64,000 nt of DNA, taken from Staphylotrichum longicolle (Eukaryota; Ascomycota; Sordariomycetes; Sordariales; Chaetomiaceae). The stretch is from contig JAHCVI010000005.1 of the NCBI GenBank assembly GCA_019096155.1, positions 3,172,468 through 3,236,467 on the forward strand, in the 5' to 3' direction. A model generated the notes under the pieces. The model saw nothing but the letters and a program-made list of their open reading frames with translations. It was not told the origin of the DNA and did no database searches. Both the position numbers and the translations under genes were made by a program. Below are positions 11,777-22,866 of this stretch, piece by piece (position 1 is the first letter of the stretch; every line of letters begins with the position of its first letter).

Positions 11777-13567
11777 ATGGCACCAGACAGCAAGCTTCCC
11801 GGCATTTTACGCCTCACTCCCGACATTCGACGCTGCATCTTCGTGCACGCTGGTCTCGGACTAAGACCACATTATGGCGGAACAGCGCCTGTTGTGTACG
11901 ATCTAGGTCACCCAGCCAGGTGCGACACAATCAAGTCGCCGGACAACCTCGAGCAGGAATTCCAGAGATTCCACGGCCTGCTACTCTCCTGCCGCACCAT
12001 TTACGCCGAAGCGTCTACCCTCCTATATTCGGCGAACTGGTTCATCGTCCGCTACCAACCTCGACGGTCTTTGGCGGCCCTGCGGGCGCTGACGCCACAC
12101 GCGTTAGCATCTCTGACCAGTCTCAAAATCATCCTCAACCAGGCCTCCTGCCACGGAGAGAAAATTGGATCTGAAGGCTTAAATTGCTGCAGCAGCGGCA
12201 GACACGCCTCGGGCTGCATTGTATGGGAGCACGAATACGACCACGATCTTCCCCTGGACGGATCTGGTCCTCTGAGCGAGGCTCTTCTCGCAGAGTGGCA
12301 TGCCACCGCCGCCCATCTCGCACCGCACATCGTTGCCGGGCAGCTCGAGCTGACCCTGGTTTGCGACCTTTGCCCCGACGATGTTCAAACAGCCAGGGCT
12401 GTGCTGGGCACCCTGCGTCTGCTGCCGCGGCTGAAAGACTGCCATATCCGCCTGTGCGAGACGCGCGACCCTCGGCTTCGGCAACTTGCCCAGGAAGCTG
12501 TCTTGCAGGCCCGGGGGATCGCACCCTCCCAATTCCCCGCGTCACCCGGCGCTGCCCGCCCTCGCCTCGTCAACCTTCCACGCGAGCTGCGGCTTCGCAT
12601 CCTCGAGTACACCGACCTCGTCACCCCCTTCAACGAAATCACCTGGAGCCGCGCATCCCGCGGCTACCGCATCGGCCCCGACGGCTGTCCCGTCCTCGAC
12701 GGCACCGGAGACTGCCCGCCGGAGTTCCACCACCACGGGTGCCAGTTCCTCCAGTGCCACCAGGCGCCCTGGCCGCAGCCCTCCATCGGCTGCCTCTGCC
12801 GCCTCCGGCACGCGGCCGCCTCGTCCCGGTGCAAGTGCTGGGCGCCGCCCACCCCGCTCTTCCTCGCCTGCCGCACCCTCCACGCCGACGCCACCCTCAC
12901 CCTGTACACGCGCAACCGGCTCGTCGTCATCGACAGCCCGTCCACGAACCCCTACCACCCTGGCCGCCGGGCGACTACCGCCACGCCTCCTTCGCCGCGA
13001 GCCACTTCCTCCAGCACGTCCTCCCGCGCCCGGCGCTCCGGCACGTCCGGTGTCTGGAGTCGTCTTCGCGCCCTTTACGCACTTGTCCCGGCCGCGCGAG
13101 GGGCACCCGGCCCTGCGGGAGTGGGGGGAGAGGTGGGCGGCGGCGGGCGGGCTGAACCTGCCCGCGCTGGCGCTGCGCTGGTCGTGGCGGGGGGCGAGTA
13201 CGAGCCGCGCGGCGGGGCGGACATGACGCGCGCGCAGGGCAAGGAGGTGCTGGCGGTGTAATGCTCTGTTGGCGCCGCTGCGGCTGCTGGGTTCTTCGGG
13301 TGGTGGTGGTGGTGGTGGAGGAGGGTGGCGCGGTTCTATGCCGAGCTGGCGTGGCCGCTGAAGTGGGCGCGGGGGGAGGGCGGGGGAGGGGATGGGGATG
13401 GGGAGGAGCAGCGGTGGCGGGAGCGGGTGGGGGAGAAGAATCGGGAGCTGAAGAGGAGGGCGGAGGGGTTTGTTATGGGCGAGCGGTATGCCGGACGAAT
13501 CGAGGCGGCGGGTGGTGCGGAGCCGCGGAAGAGTGTTTGGACGTGGTCTTATCGGTCTGAGTATTGA
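11777..13567 (+). pseudogene. Frameshifted F-box-like/leucine-rich hypothetical protein
   Basis: The first part reads cleanly from ATG 11777 for about 395 residues and contains two similar segments, ILRLTPDIRRCIFVHAGLG and LVNLPRELRLRILEYTDLV. Each is followed by a conserved LLSCRTIYAEAS / FLACRTLHADAT block, as in the fungal family of F-box-like proteins with duplicated units. From about 12955 the coding signal moves between frames: GDYRHASFAASHFLQHVLPR, then VVFAPFTHLSRPREGHPAL, then GEYEPRGGADMTRAQG, and finally ARFYAELAWPLKWARG to the stop at 13567. No GT-AG introns explain the shifts, so at least four indels (near 12960, 13060, 13190 and 13255-13320) are needed. Either a decaying gene or clustered sequence errors in a very G-rich stretch. 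Confidence 0.6.
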
Positions 13568-14003
13568 CGCAGTAATTCCCTACTAACTATGCGTGAAAAG
13601 CGCCTGAGGAAAAAAAAAGGAAGTAAAAGCAGCACTTCACTCGCGAGATTAACCTTCACGAAGTAAAAATTGGTACATTCAGCAGGAGCTGTGGCGCAGT
13701 TAAATGCAGTATAAACACAGCCATTTGGCAAAGGAGATCACATGTGAGAGGGTCGTCTGCCGGAACGGAGAGAACATAAAAGTCTAAAGGTCAAAAGACT
13801 AAACAAGGAGGAAGGACTTCACCCTGATTGCAGTCTCATCATACCAGCATAAAAAGATACTCGTATTGAACACACCCCTGGCATCTCTATCTATTGTGTG
13901 ACATGCAGGAACACAATGTAACAGACCCAAGGCGAGTCTGACAGTTCCACAACAGCAAGCCCTACGTCTACTCCCAGTCACACAAACCCCTTTGTACCGC
14001 TAG
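13568..14003. other. Intergenic, nothing recognised
   Basis: Between the 3' ends of the frameshifted F-box-like gene and the convergent P450 relic. No motifs seen. Confidence 0.4.
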
Positions 14004-15940
14004 TCAGAGCATAATGTCGCCAGGCATCGCCCGACCCGCTTGACTCCTGCCGTTCACGCCAGCCAACGGTTTTCTCGGCGACACTCTCACGGGGATCTTG
14101 CTCATCTTGTTCAGCCAGTTGCTCGTGACGGTGCACTCCATCGGACTGGCGAGCTCGAGGTCAAAGGACCGGAGCAGGTCGGGGACGAACTTGTAGATTT
14201 GGCAGAGGGCAATCTGGGCAGTTTGAGTCAGGGGTAAGTAAAGTGAGATCCATTTTCTGGTTTGGGGAGAACTCACATTTTTCCCGATGCAGGTTCGTGG
14301 ACCGGAGCTGAACTATATGTTTGGCAAGAGCATCGCATCGTGTCAGTCAAATCTGTGTCTCAGCCTTCTGGTTATAATCAATGATCTCATACCTGCAATA
14401 TATGCTTGTCCATCCTGGCCGCATCCCTCTCCAGCCACCTCTCCGGCCTGTACTCGTCTGCGTCGTGCCCAAAGATCTCCCTGTCGCGTGGACTGTGTTG
14501 GGTTCATGCCGAGCAGAGCCCTCCAGAAGACCGGCAATCTCCCCCGCCGGGTGGCACGTCTCGCGTTATGGACATGCCTGGAATTAGGCCTTCCCTTCCT
14601 TGCAAGAAGGTAGGAGAGTTGAGGCTTCTTGTAGGTGATGTGAGGCCAGCTCAGCTGGCCCCGCTTGGCGGCGGTATCGATTTCGTCGCGGAGTTTTTTG
14701 GTATACTTTTGGGTGCTTGAGGAGGAAGTAGAGGATGGCTGCGATTGCGGTGGAGGATGTATCGGATCCGGCAATTCTAAGCCGTAGGTACGGTTAGACG
14801 GGTAAGTGGTCTTTCAACCCAGGGCCAGTTATGAAAAGGGGGACCAACAAAGCCGTGTGAATCTCGGCCTTGACCTCGATCGGGCCATAGTCGACTTCAT
14901 CGCCCTTTTCCTTCATGATCTTGACAATCCCCGCAAACATGTCCTTCCGCTCCTCGTCCACAGCGGCCGCATCCTTCTTGGTCATCCACCACTCGGTGGC
15001 CGCCTCAAACATCTGGAACGCGCTGAGCGACCGGGCCACGCTCGGGATGCACGCCGCCAGGGCCCACATGACGGGGCGTGCGTAGGACGGCGCAACAGCC
15101 AGCAGGGCCAGGCCGATACCCAGGTCGTCGATGGCGCGGATCCAGCCGTTGAAGTCGGCCTTCTTCTCGAGGAAGCCAAAGTGCTGGCTGAAGAAGAGCT
15201 CGCCGATCACGTCAAACGAGTACCACCGCACCCACTGTCCAATGTTGGTCGCCTCGCCCTCGGCGGCTACTTCTCGCATGCGCTGAAAAAAGGTGTCGGT
15301 GCACGCGTCGATCCGTTGCTCTGACCGCACCACGTTGGACATGGTGTAGATGTGGTTGACGATGCGCCGGCGGGCCGCGTGATACTCCGGGTCCTTGGCC
15401 GTAAACAGCTCGGGGAATCTGGCTGCGGCGTGTGTTAGTTAGGGGTCAAGATCCCACCTTTCGAGATCGTGGCGATTTTACGGAATGGTGGCTGAAACGC
15501 CTGAAAGAAGTCGCTCTGTGTTGATGGCACATGTTAGCATTCAATAACACAGGAAATGTCCGCTGCGACATCTTCTCACCTTTGGAAAGCCAGGCTTAAA
15601 GCCGTAGATGGTTTTGATTGCCGAAGGATCGGCAATGACGACCTCGTCAGGGGCGATGCGGACGATAGGCCCTACTCACATGTAAGGAGAAGAACATGAA
15701 TTGTCAGATGAGTCCCCAGCTGGCGGTGTGTAGTAGCATCATCTTACCATATCTGCGGTGCAGCTGCGTCTGTCTTTGGTGATCCCTCGCGGCGACAATC
15801 TCTCTCATGTACCAGAGCCGAGAGATGGAGGCGAAAAAGGGGCCGGGGTACTTGGAGTAGGGATGCAGCCACCTCGCGTAGATGATCCAGGGCAGCCAGT
15901 ACAAAGCCACCACGGCGATGAACCATGAGAGAATTGACAT
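14004..15940 (-). pseudogene. Cytochrome P450 (pisatin demethylase-like), C-terminal part frameshifted
   Basis: Reads leftward. Clean N-terminal exons: 15940-15748 (signal anchor MSILSWFIAVVALYWLPWII, then KYPGPFFASISRLW), 15671-15580, 15515-15458, and from 15422 to about 14840, all with good splice sites. The I-helix AGSDTSST is present near 14770. An extra base in an A6 run (plus-strand 14694-14699) then breaks the frame in KVYQKLRDEID. The ExxR region (14585-14610) is scrambled, the RDREIFGHDADEYRPERWLE block sits in another frame, and a base is missing before the intron at about 14400. The haem motif FSSGPRTCIGKN (about 14285-14320) and the tail ending at 14004 are recognisable. So the fold is complete in outline but needs several indels repaired. 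It is divergent from the O-methyltransferase at 16885, a pairing typical of small metabolic modules. Confidence 0.75.
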
Positions 15941-16884
15941 GACGGACTGTGTGTCGACTTTCAAACAGGGAGGTAGTTAGACAGGAAACCTGGGAAGCGC
16001 GTGATGCGGGGATGTCTTGCTTGTCATATTTATGGCTCTCTACTGTGTGTTTACTGCTGCTCTTAAACTGTGTGTTTGCTTCTGGCTCCCAAAAGCTGCA
16101 TGGTCTCGAACGCCTCCCTACATGTACCCGGGGACATGGATAAAGCAGGGCTTGCAAGCCTGGGCCGAATAGTAGCCGTGTCACATCGCTTCAGCTGGCA
16201 TCAACCGAGTGCCTAGTCGGTTGCCACCGGGCTATCTATTCCGCGAACCCGGATTTCGTGTGATGGGCGGCAAGTCTCGGAGTCCGAATGCCATTCAGAG
16301 GTCTCAAGATATTGTCTGAGACCATCACAAGGATCTCTACTGCGGCTAGGGCGGGGATCGTTGTGGTGCCAAGAGCTTCGTTCCAGCAAATTTGTCGGGA
16401 GACTGCAGGAGCTTGAGAGCCAACGGCAGATGAACCCCTTCCTCATTGGCCAGAGGTGAGCCACGGCTTGTCTCAACCAGACTGTAGAGCTCGTGTGCTT
16501 GTGAGAACAAGCATGAGGTTGAGCAGCCCGATGGAGTGCGTGACAGCTGCTCGAGTCCGAGCTCTCCACTTTGAATACCTGGTAGGTAAGTTGGATTCTG
16601 TGCTTGGCGGTTACTGTAAGGTCCTTTGAAGAGAGCTGCAACCCGATGGTTCGCTGAGCGAGCTCGGAGTACACCAAAAGGCTCTGGCTAGGCTTGCCCG
16701 AGGCATGAGTGGCAATTGTTGGTCAGCTCGCATTAAATATGGACAGTATCATCTATGCTAGGCCCGAGTGCGAACTTGCAGCTCCTGTCAAGCGTCAGCA
16801 CTTGGCACTCCAAACCGACTCTCTCGTTGTACCGTCTGGCTCCCAGACCAGCTTCTGCCGTGATCTCTCTCCACAATCTTCACT
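15941..16884. promoter_or_regulatory. Divergent intergenic region between P450 relic and O-methyltransferase
   Basis: About 0.9 kb separating two genes transcribed away from each other, so both promoters must lie here. No coding signal and no specific binding site that I can name with confidence. Confidence 0.4.
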
Positions 16885-18421
16885 ATGCCTCCTTCCGCTC
16901 TTGCAGACAAGCTCGACGCACTCGTCGAGCGTCTGAGCAAAGTCGCCCAGGACGTACGGGCAGGCGTTGTCTCGCTGGAGACGGACACTCCCCGCCGGAT
17001 GGGAGTGGCCCAGGTTGGCACTGAGCTGATCAACACGGTTACTCTGCCAGAGGACCAGATCCACTTGTTCCTGCCCCAGCTTGTCCATCTCACCGCTGTC
17101 CGCGTGTTTATCGAGTGGAACGGGTTCGACGCCATCCCGCAGGAGGATGGGGCAACTATCTCATACGCAGATCTCGCCGCAAAGATTGGGGGGGATCCGT
17201 CTCTGATTAGTATGACGCCTGCTCCATTCGAGTCGTATCTCAGCTCTGATTGCTCTCGTGCTTCTGCTGACTTGTCCATCTGGTTACAGCCCGTATCGCC
17301 CGGACACTCGTGGCAAACAACACGCTGAAGCAAGTCCAAACCGACCACGTCGCGCACACGGCCTACTCGAGGCTGCTCGCCACCCCGCCGCATCGCGCAG
17401 TCCTGAAACTAGAGTACCATCCCCGTTTCCTCACTCCTCTTCATCCCCAACCCAAACCTCATACCCTAGTCATCCCCTTGTCATCCCCTAGTCATCCCCT
17501 AGTCATCCCTAGCCACCCCCTAGCCACCCCCTAGCCACCCCCTAACCATCCCACCGCAACAGATTCGACGACTACCTCGCCTCCTTCCTCTCCCTGCCCC
17601 GCTACTTTGCCCGCTTCGGCCTGCGCGACCCGACCGACCGGCTCCAGACCCCGCTCGCCTTCGCGCAGGACCGCCTCGGCGCCTCGGCGTGGGACATCTG
17701 GAACAGCGACCCGGAGCGCCTGGCCGGCTTCATGATGACCATGACCGTCATGGAGGCGTGGGCGCCCGCGCGGAACCCCTACGATTTCGGCTGGGTTGCG
17801 CAGCACCCCGCCGCCGCAAAGGATGGAGCGGAGAGGGTGTTGCTCGTGGATGTGGGTGGCGGGCGGGGCCATGCGCTGGGGAGGATCTTGAGGGAGAATC
17901 CGGGGATTGAGGGGAGGAGGTGCGTGTTGGAGGATCTGAAGGAGGTGGTGGGGGAGGTGGAGAGGGAAAGGGGCGAGGGGCTGGAGGGGGTGAGGTTGGT
18001 GGGGATGGATTTCCATGCGGAGCAGCCTGTGAAGAGTGGGTACCTGATTCTTTTTTATATGCTCTTCGTGTCACTTGTCCCGTTTTGGGAGTGCTTGTTA
18101 CTGACGTGTCTTACAGACGCCCTCGTCTATCACATCCGCCGCTGCCTGCACGACTACTCGGACGACGAATCAGTCGCCATCCTGCGGCGCCTCGCGGACG
18201 CCATGGCGCCTGACAGCCGGCTGCTCATTGTCGAGCTGATTATCAGCGACCCGCCGTCGGCATACCAGGCCGCGCTGGACCTGACCATGATGGTCATCTC
18301 GGGCAAGGAGCGCACGCTGGCGACGTGGCGGGACATCGTGGCTCGGGCTGGGCTGAAGATCACTCATGTCGATGTGGTCGAGGGAGGCAGTGGAGTTGTT
18401 GAGTGCATGTTGGGCGACTGA
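16885..18421 (+). CDS. SAM-dependent O-methyltransferase (COMT-like)
   Basis: Four exons (16885-17209, 17290-17413, 17563-18035, 18117-18421) give 408 residues; all introns are GT-AG and in phase. The N-terminal part is the helical dimerisation domain with a winged-helix-like segment. The C-terminal part is a Rossmann methyltransferase: motif I LLVDVGGGRGHALG, then HIRRCLHDYSDDES with the expected His-Asp near the active site, and VELIISDPPSA. Known members methylate phenolic hydroxyls of polyketides and other secondary metabolites; the substrate here is unknown. No PKS or NRPS is in the window. The divergent P450 at 15940 may have been a pathway partner before it decayed. Intron 2 (17414-17562) is enlarged by an 11-bp minisatellite. 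Confidence 0.88.
17464..17552 (+). repeat. 11-bp minisatellite inside an intron
   Basis: About eight tandem units of CCCCTAGTCAT grading into CCCCTAGCCAC, lying wholly within intron 2 of the O-methyltransferase. Two unit types in blocks indicate successive local duplications. Confidence 0.85.
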
Positions 18422-18536
18422 AAAAAGGCTCATATCAAGAGAAGTGGCAAAGAGCAGGTTTGGCGTTATCGTTGCAGCTTTCGTCTTTCTCATCAGACAT
18501 GCCAGTTGCGCGGATTCAGATACATTGCATCATCCA

Positions 18537-21500
18537 TCACCAACTGCTTATCCTGGGTCCCAAATTCGGCGACCCCCCTCCAAACCGCGTTCCATCTCTA
18601 CTCAGCCCTTCCCAACTTCTTTGATGGAACTGTGGAGTCCCAAACTTGCTTTTCTGTTGCGTCCCCGCTCCCACTAGAGGGGTCCCAAACCTGCCTTTCT
18701 TCGACTCGAGAAGCTCAGTAGTGCCGCTCAAAGGGTCCTCCAGCCCCTCCAGTAGTGTTTCTATCTCCTTCGCCAACGGATGTTCCCTTGAGATGCGCAT
18801 CTCAGCCCTCTGTAACCCCAGCTTGCAGATCTCAACCGCCCTAGGTCGATTCCCCTTCAGCACGTACAGCCGCGCGAGCCTCCAGAGCCCGTAGACGCAG
18901 TCCGGATGGGCGATTCCGCGGGAGCTCTCTACTTGGCGGATCGTGTCTAGGCTGAGCTTCTCTGCCTGCTCCATTCTCCCTGTGCGTGCATAGATCTGCG
19001 CGAGATGGCCGCGGCCCATCAGCACACCGAGGTGGTCTCTGCCGAGACTGCGAGTGGCAGCGGCCAAACCCCAGTTGAGCATCTCTTCGGCCTCTTCGAG
19101 AAGACCTAGGTGGATGTTGATCTTGCAGAGATAACTGAGAGCCCACAGGGTCCACGGATGCTCTTTGCCGAGTTGCTTTTGACGTTGTAGGAAGACTTCA
19201 GCCATGGCTGCTTTGGCTTCGTCGAGTCGGTCAAGGTCGAGAAGAGCCATCGCGAGGTTGCATTTCGTGGTCAACGTATCGAGATGTGTCTCGCCGAGCG
19301 AGCGTATCCGGGCGGCGAGAACAAATCGATGGACTTCGAGGCTCTCCTGAAAGCGGTACCATGCTCCTAACGTGACTCCAAGGTTGTCAAGAGCTTCGAG
19401 TGTGGCAGGGTGATTCTCCCCCAGGGTCTCCTTCATTCGCGTCGACGTAATCTCCTGCAGCTCGAGCGCTTCGCGGTACTGTCCGTTGAGCCAGTAGGAC
19501 TGCCCCAGCCTGTTCATCGAGCTTAGCGTCCGTTCATCGTTGGGCCCATAGATTCGTGTTCTTGTTTCGACGACGGAGCGTCCCAGTTTGACGCCTTCAT
19601 CCAAGCGTCCCAGGCCCCATAGTAACCCTGCCAGACCAAGCGTCGCGTTCATCGTCTTCTCATCCTCCTCACCGGCAAGCTTGACCAGCATTTCCCTGAC
19701 GATCTGAAATGGGCAACCGCCTTCTCAAATGCCCCCGCTCAGCGAACACCCAACCGCATTTTGCATGCACACGTATTTGGTCGCGGAGAATGAAAATAAA
19801 TGTTGGTTGGAGAATCATGGTGACTCGCACGCGGAGTTTTCCCATTCCGAGTCTTGAGGGCGATATTGGGTTCCCAGTGACAGCGAGGCAAGCCTCGAGA
19901 TGCGGGAGGATGTCTCTGTGAAAGTCACCATCGGTCTTGGTATCGCTCTTCGGCGGCAATGAGATGGATCGCATGACGGTGTTCAGCGCAATTGACGCCC
20001 ACACGTGGCTCTGCGACGTTGTCAAGCTGTCCCGTGCCCATGAATGGATCAGGGGATGCAATGAGATGTATTTCCCGTCAAGACGGATGAAGGAAAGAGA
20101 TTGGAGGTCGGCCAGCGCAAATCTGATGCGGCGCTTCCCTACTTCTTGGTCCTTTACTTTGAGGAAGCCGGGCAATGGGGTTGGGGCTTCCAAGCGGCGA
20201 AGTACGACATTTGCGAGACCTGACGTCCAGGACTCGGACGTCGTGGAGCCCGGGAGACCATCTCGGTTTGACACTGCTCGGGAAAACAGCTCCAGAGGGA
20301 TGAGCTCGAAGTGGAAGAACGCCATCATCTTTAACAACTCTGAGGCGTCCAGGCTCTGGACGTTCCCGTGCTTCTCGAGGAGGCCAAGGGAGACATCAAA
20401 GGTGGAGTAGACGACCTCAATAACGTCGCTGATCGGATCATTTTGCGACTCGGGGGTTTGATTTCGTTGTCTGCGTTTCGCCAGGGAATGTATCTCGAGA
20501 TAGCCTCCCAGCTCACAGACACCCCGATATACGCAAGTACCCGCTTGTATCAGGGCCAAGGCTAGGTATCCCAGCGCCTTTGCGATCAAACGCGCCGTTT
20601 TCGTGGTCGCGGCGTCCCATGGTCGTGGAATGTCGGCCTTTGTGAGTAGCAATTGGAGAGCTTCTTGTTCCTTGAGACCCTTGAGTTCGAGAGAGCCGAG
20701 TGTTCCCTCCCGGCTGAAGTCCCGAACCCTTGTTGTGATCAGGATATGCGCAGAACCTCCGGAGGGAAACAAGCGCTGTAGCTTCATGGAACGGTCATCT
20801 GCGTTGTCGATGATGAGAAGCCAAGGCTCTTTTTGCTGGGAAAGAACGTGTCGTCCTGCGCTCTCGGTTGGCTGCAACCCCGCCAGCTGTCCAATGTTGC
20901 CGTACGACTCCTTGATCGTCTCCGGCGATGCTGCGCGGATGGTGAACACCGCGGTATACCTGGGTGCGTTCCGTCAGCAACCATCTATCTCATGATCCCC
21001 GGGGCCAGCAAATACTGACTCATGCTTGTTGTCGGTAGCAAACTTGGAACAGAGTTCTGTCTTCCCAGATCCTCCCATGCCAAACACGACAAAAGACTTC
21101 CGGCCAGGCCGTGTGGTGGGGCAGTTGTCGGGGAAGAAGGCGGCGCGCAAGGTCCCGAGCAGGTCCTGGCAGCCTACGAATGTGTGTGTCGTCTCTTCGG
21201 GAATATGGAAGTGAATCATCTCGTGGGAGCGAATGTCCTGGCTCCGGTAAGGCTGCTCGAGGTGAACGTCAAACCCGAAACCTCCAATCTCCTCAACCTC
21301 GCCCATCCTGAGCTGCTTCAGGGCCGTCTCGGCCTGTCTCCAGCGGCGGGAAATGATACCGGGAGCTTTCTCGCAGTATGTACTAAGTGCTGCAATGACG
21401 GTACGATAATCGGACGAGGCCCTGGAGGCAAATCTGCACATGTCCGCATGGGTTGCGTGAATGCCGGCCGCCTCGGTGTTGTCGAGCTTGGGCGCGGCAG

Positions 21501-22310
21501 ACTTGTGGTCCACGAGAAGGGCCGACCGACTGCCCATGCGGGTTGGAAGCTCTTCCCAAAAAAAGAACAGATGAAATTGTTTGACAAGGGGCGCAAAGTC
21601 ATTGTCGACCAGTCGAGGCATCTGCGGATCCCCTTTGTCTGAGGGTTTGAAGTAGGCACTCACGCGGTGTCGTGCTGCCCTGGACAGGGCTTCACACTCC
21701 AGCCAACTGGCCTTGTCGGCGTGCCCGTGCGGTGTCCCAAAGAACAGGATGGCAAAGGTTGACACGTAGTGGTCCCAGAGATGGGCGACTTTGGGAGCCG
21801 TCCGGGTGGACGCGTACACCAGGCTCTTCTTGACGAGCACGCCGCCCATGCCGTGGCACACGAAGATGATGGGTCGCCTTAGTGTGCCAGCAAACTGACG
21901 GTCTGCTCTGAGCTCCTGGACAAACGACTCGGCCATGCGCTGGATGGTTTCGGGCGCATCGTCGGCAAACAGGGCCGACGCCGACGAGTCGTAGCCGTAG
22001 GCGAGCACTCTGCCGACCCGGACATCCTCAGGGAGGAAGTCACGGAGCCAGTTGGCGCCGGATTTGGGATTGGTCCAGGCTTCGAGGGGGTCGTCGTGGA
22101 CATCGTGGACGGCAACGATGCTGTCATGGTCAGCCGAGTCCGTCTTCTCAACACGCAATGGAGGCCTGCAACCTAATGCAGGAAGCGGGGGCAAGGGAGA
22201 AGAGCGTGGGGGAGAGTGGGAGAGCAGGAACGCGGAACTCACTCAACAAGCCGATCCTCGCGGGTGGCGCCACGGCTGGCGTTGTAAAAACATTCGAGAC
22301 CACACGGCAT
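18537..22310 (-). pseudogene. NLR: alpha/beta hydrolase-like, NB-ARC, TPR; two frameshifts
   Basis: Reads leftward. Exon 1 is 22310-22243 (MPCGLECFYNASRGATRE), intron 22242-22166, exon 2 22165-21020, intron 21019-20960, then a long exon from 20959. Domains in order: hydrolase-like unit (SIVAVHDVHDDPLEAWT; FVCHGMGGVLVKKSL), NB-ARC with P-loop GMGGSGKTEL and Walker B WLLIIDNADD plus LITTRVRDF, a winged-helix-like region, and kinesin-light-chain-type TPRs of about 42 residues down to the stop at 18537. The hydrolase nucleophile position is Gly (CHGMGG), where the orphan paralogue at 25.7 kb has Ser (CHSLGG). The frame breaks twice between the helical part and the TPRs: near 19732-19736 (one G short in a C5/G5 run) and near 19707-19709 (one T short). 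Repair gives VFAERG, AFEKAVAHF, QIVREMLVKLAG in register. Could be a real loss-of-function allele or homopolymer errors. Confidence 0.8.
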
Positions 22311-22866
22311 GCTGGGGACCAGGCCGTGGAGAATTCATCGAGTCATCGGTATCGGTGCATGGTCTGGGGACTTCGAGTCTCTTGGGAGACGAACCCGGGG
22401 TTTGCGTCTCAGCGGGCGCGGGGTGACATTTCACCTCACACAGCCGGCCTTCAGACAGGCCAGCACAATCGGGTCACATTGCGCCCTGGGCCGAGGCCGG
22501 GCAAAAATTGACAAATGGTTGAAACGGTTTCTGTTCTTCCCCGTCTTGTGCTGTTGGCAGTGACGACAGTGCACACAGGCAAGGAGGGCACTGTGTGACC
22601 TGCATCAGATCCCGGCTTTGTGATGCGGGCGCCGGCCCGTTTCCCTTCTTGAGACGGGGCTAACAATGCATTGCCCAATGAGCAGGGCAGTCGAGCCGCC
22701 TATGCTCGCGCCAAGGCGACGCCGAGCTGTCGCCTGCCGCGCTCCAAGGGCCCACCAACAACCAACCAACTGAGCTGTTTCGAGAGTGAAATACAGGGAC
22801 AAAGTGTGATCCCCGATCGGACCCTCAACTCTGGATGCCATTCCAGCCATCTCCTGTGATGCCCGC
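22311..22866. promoter_or_regulatory. Divergent intergenic region between NLR and CYP52-like P450
   Basis: No exon seen beyond the proposed NLR start at 22310. The promoters of both divergent genes must lie in these 0.55 kb. Confidence 0.4.

Noticed and set aside
22165..22242. NLR start at 22242
   Set aside because: The codon is GTG and is the GTGAGT donor of intron 1; an ATG exon at 22310-22243 fits better.
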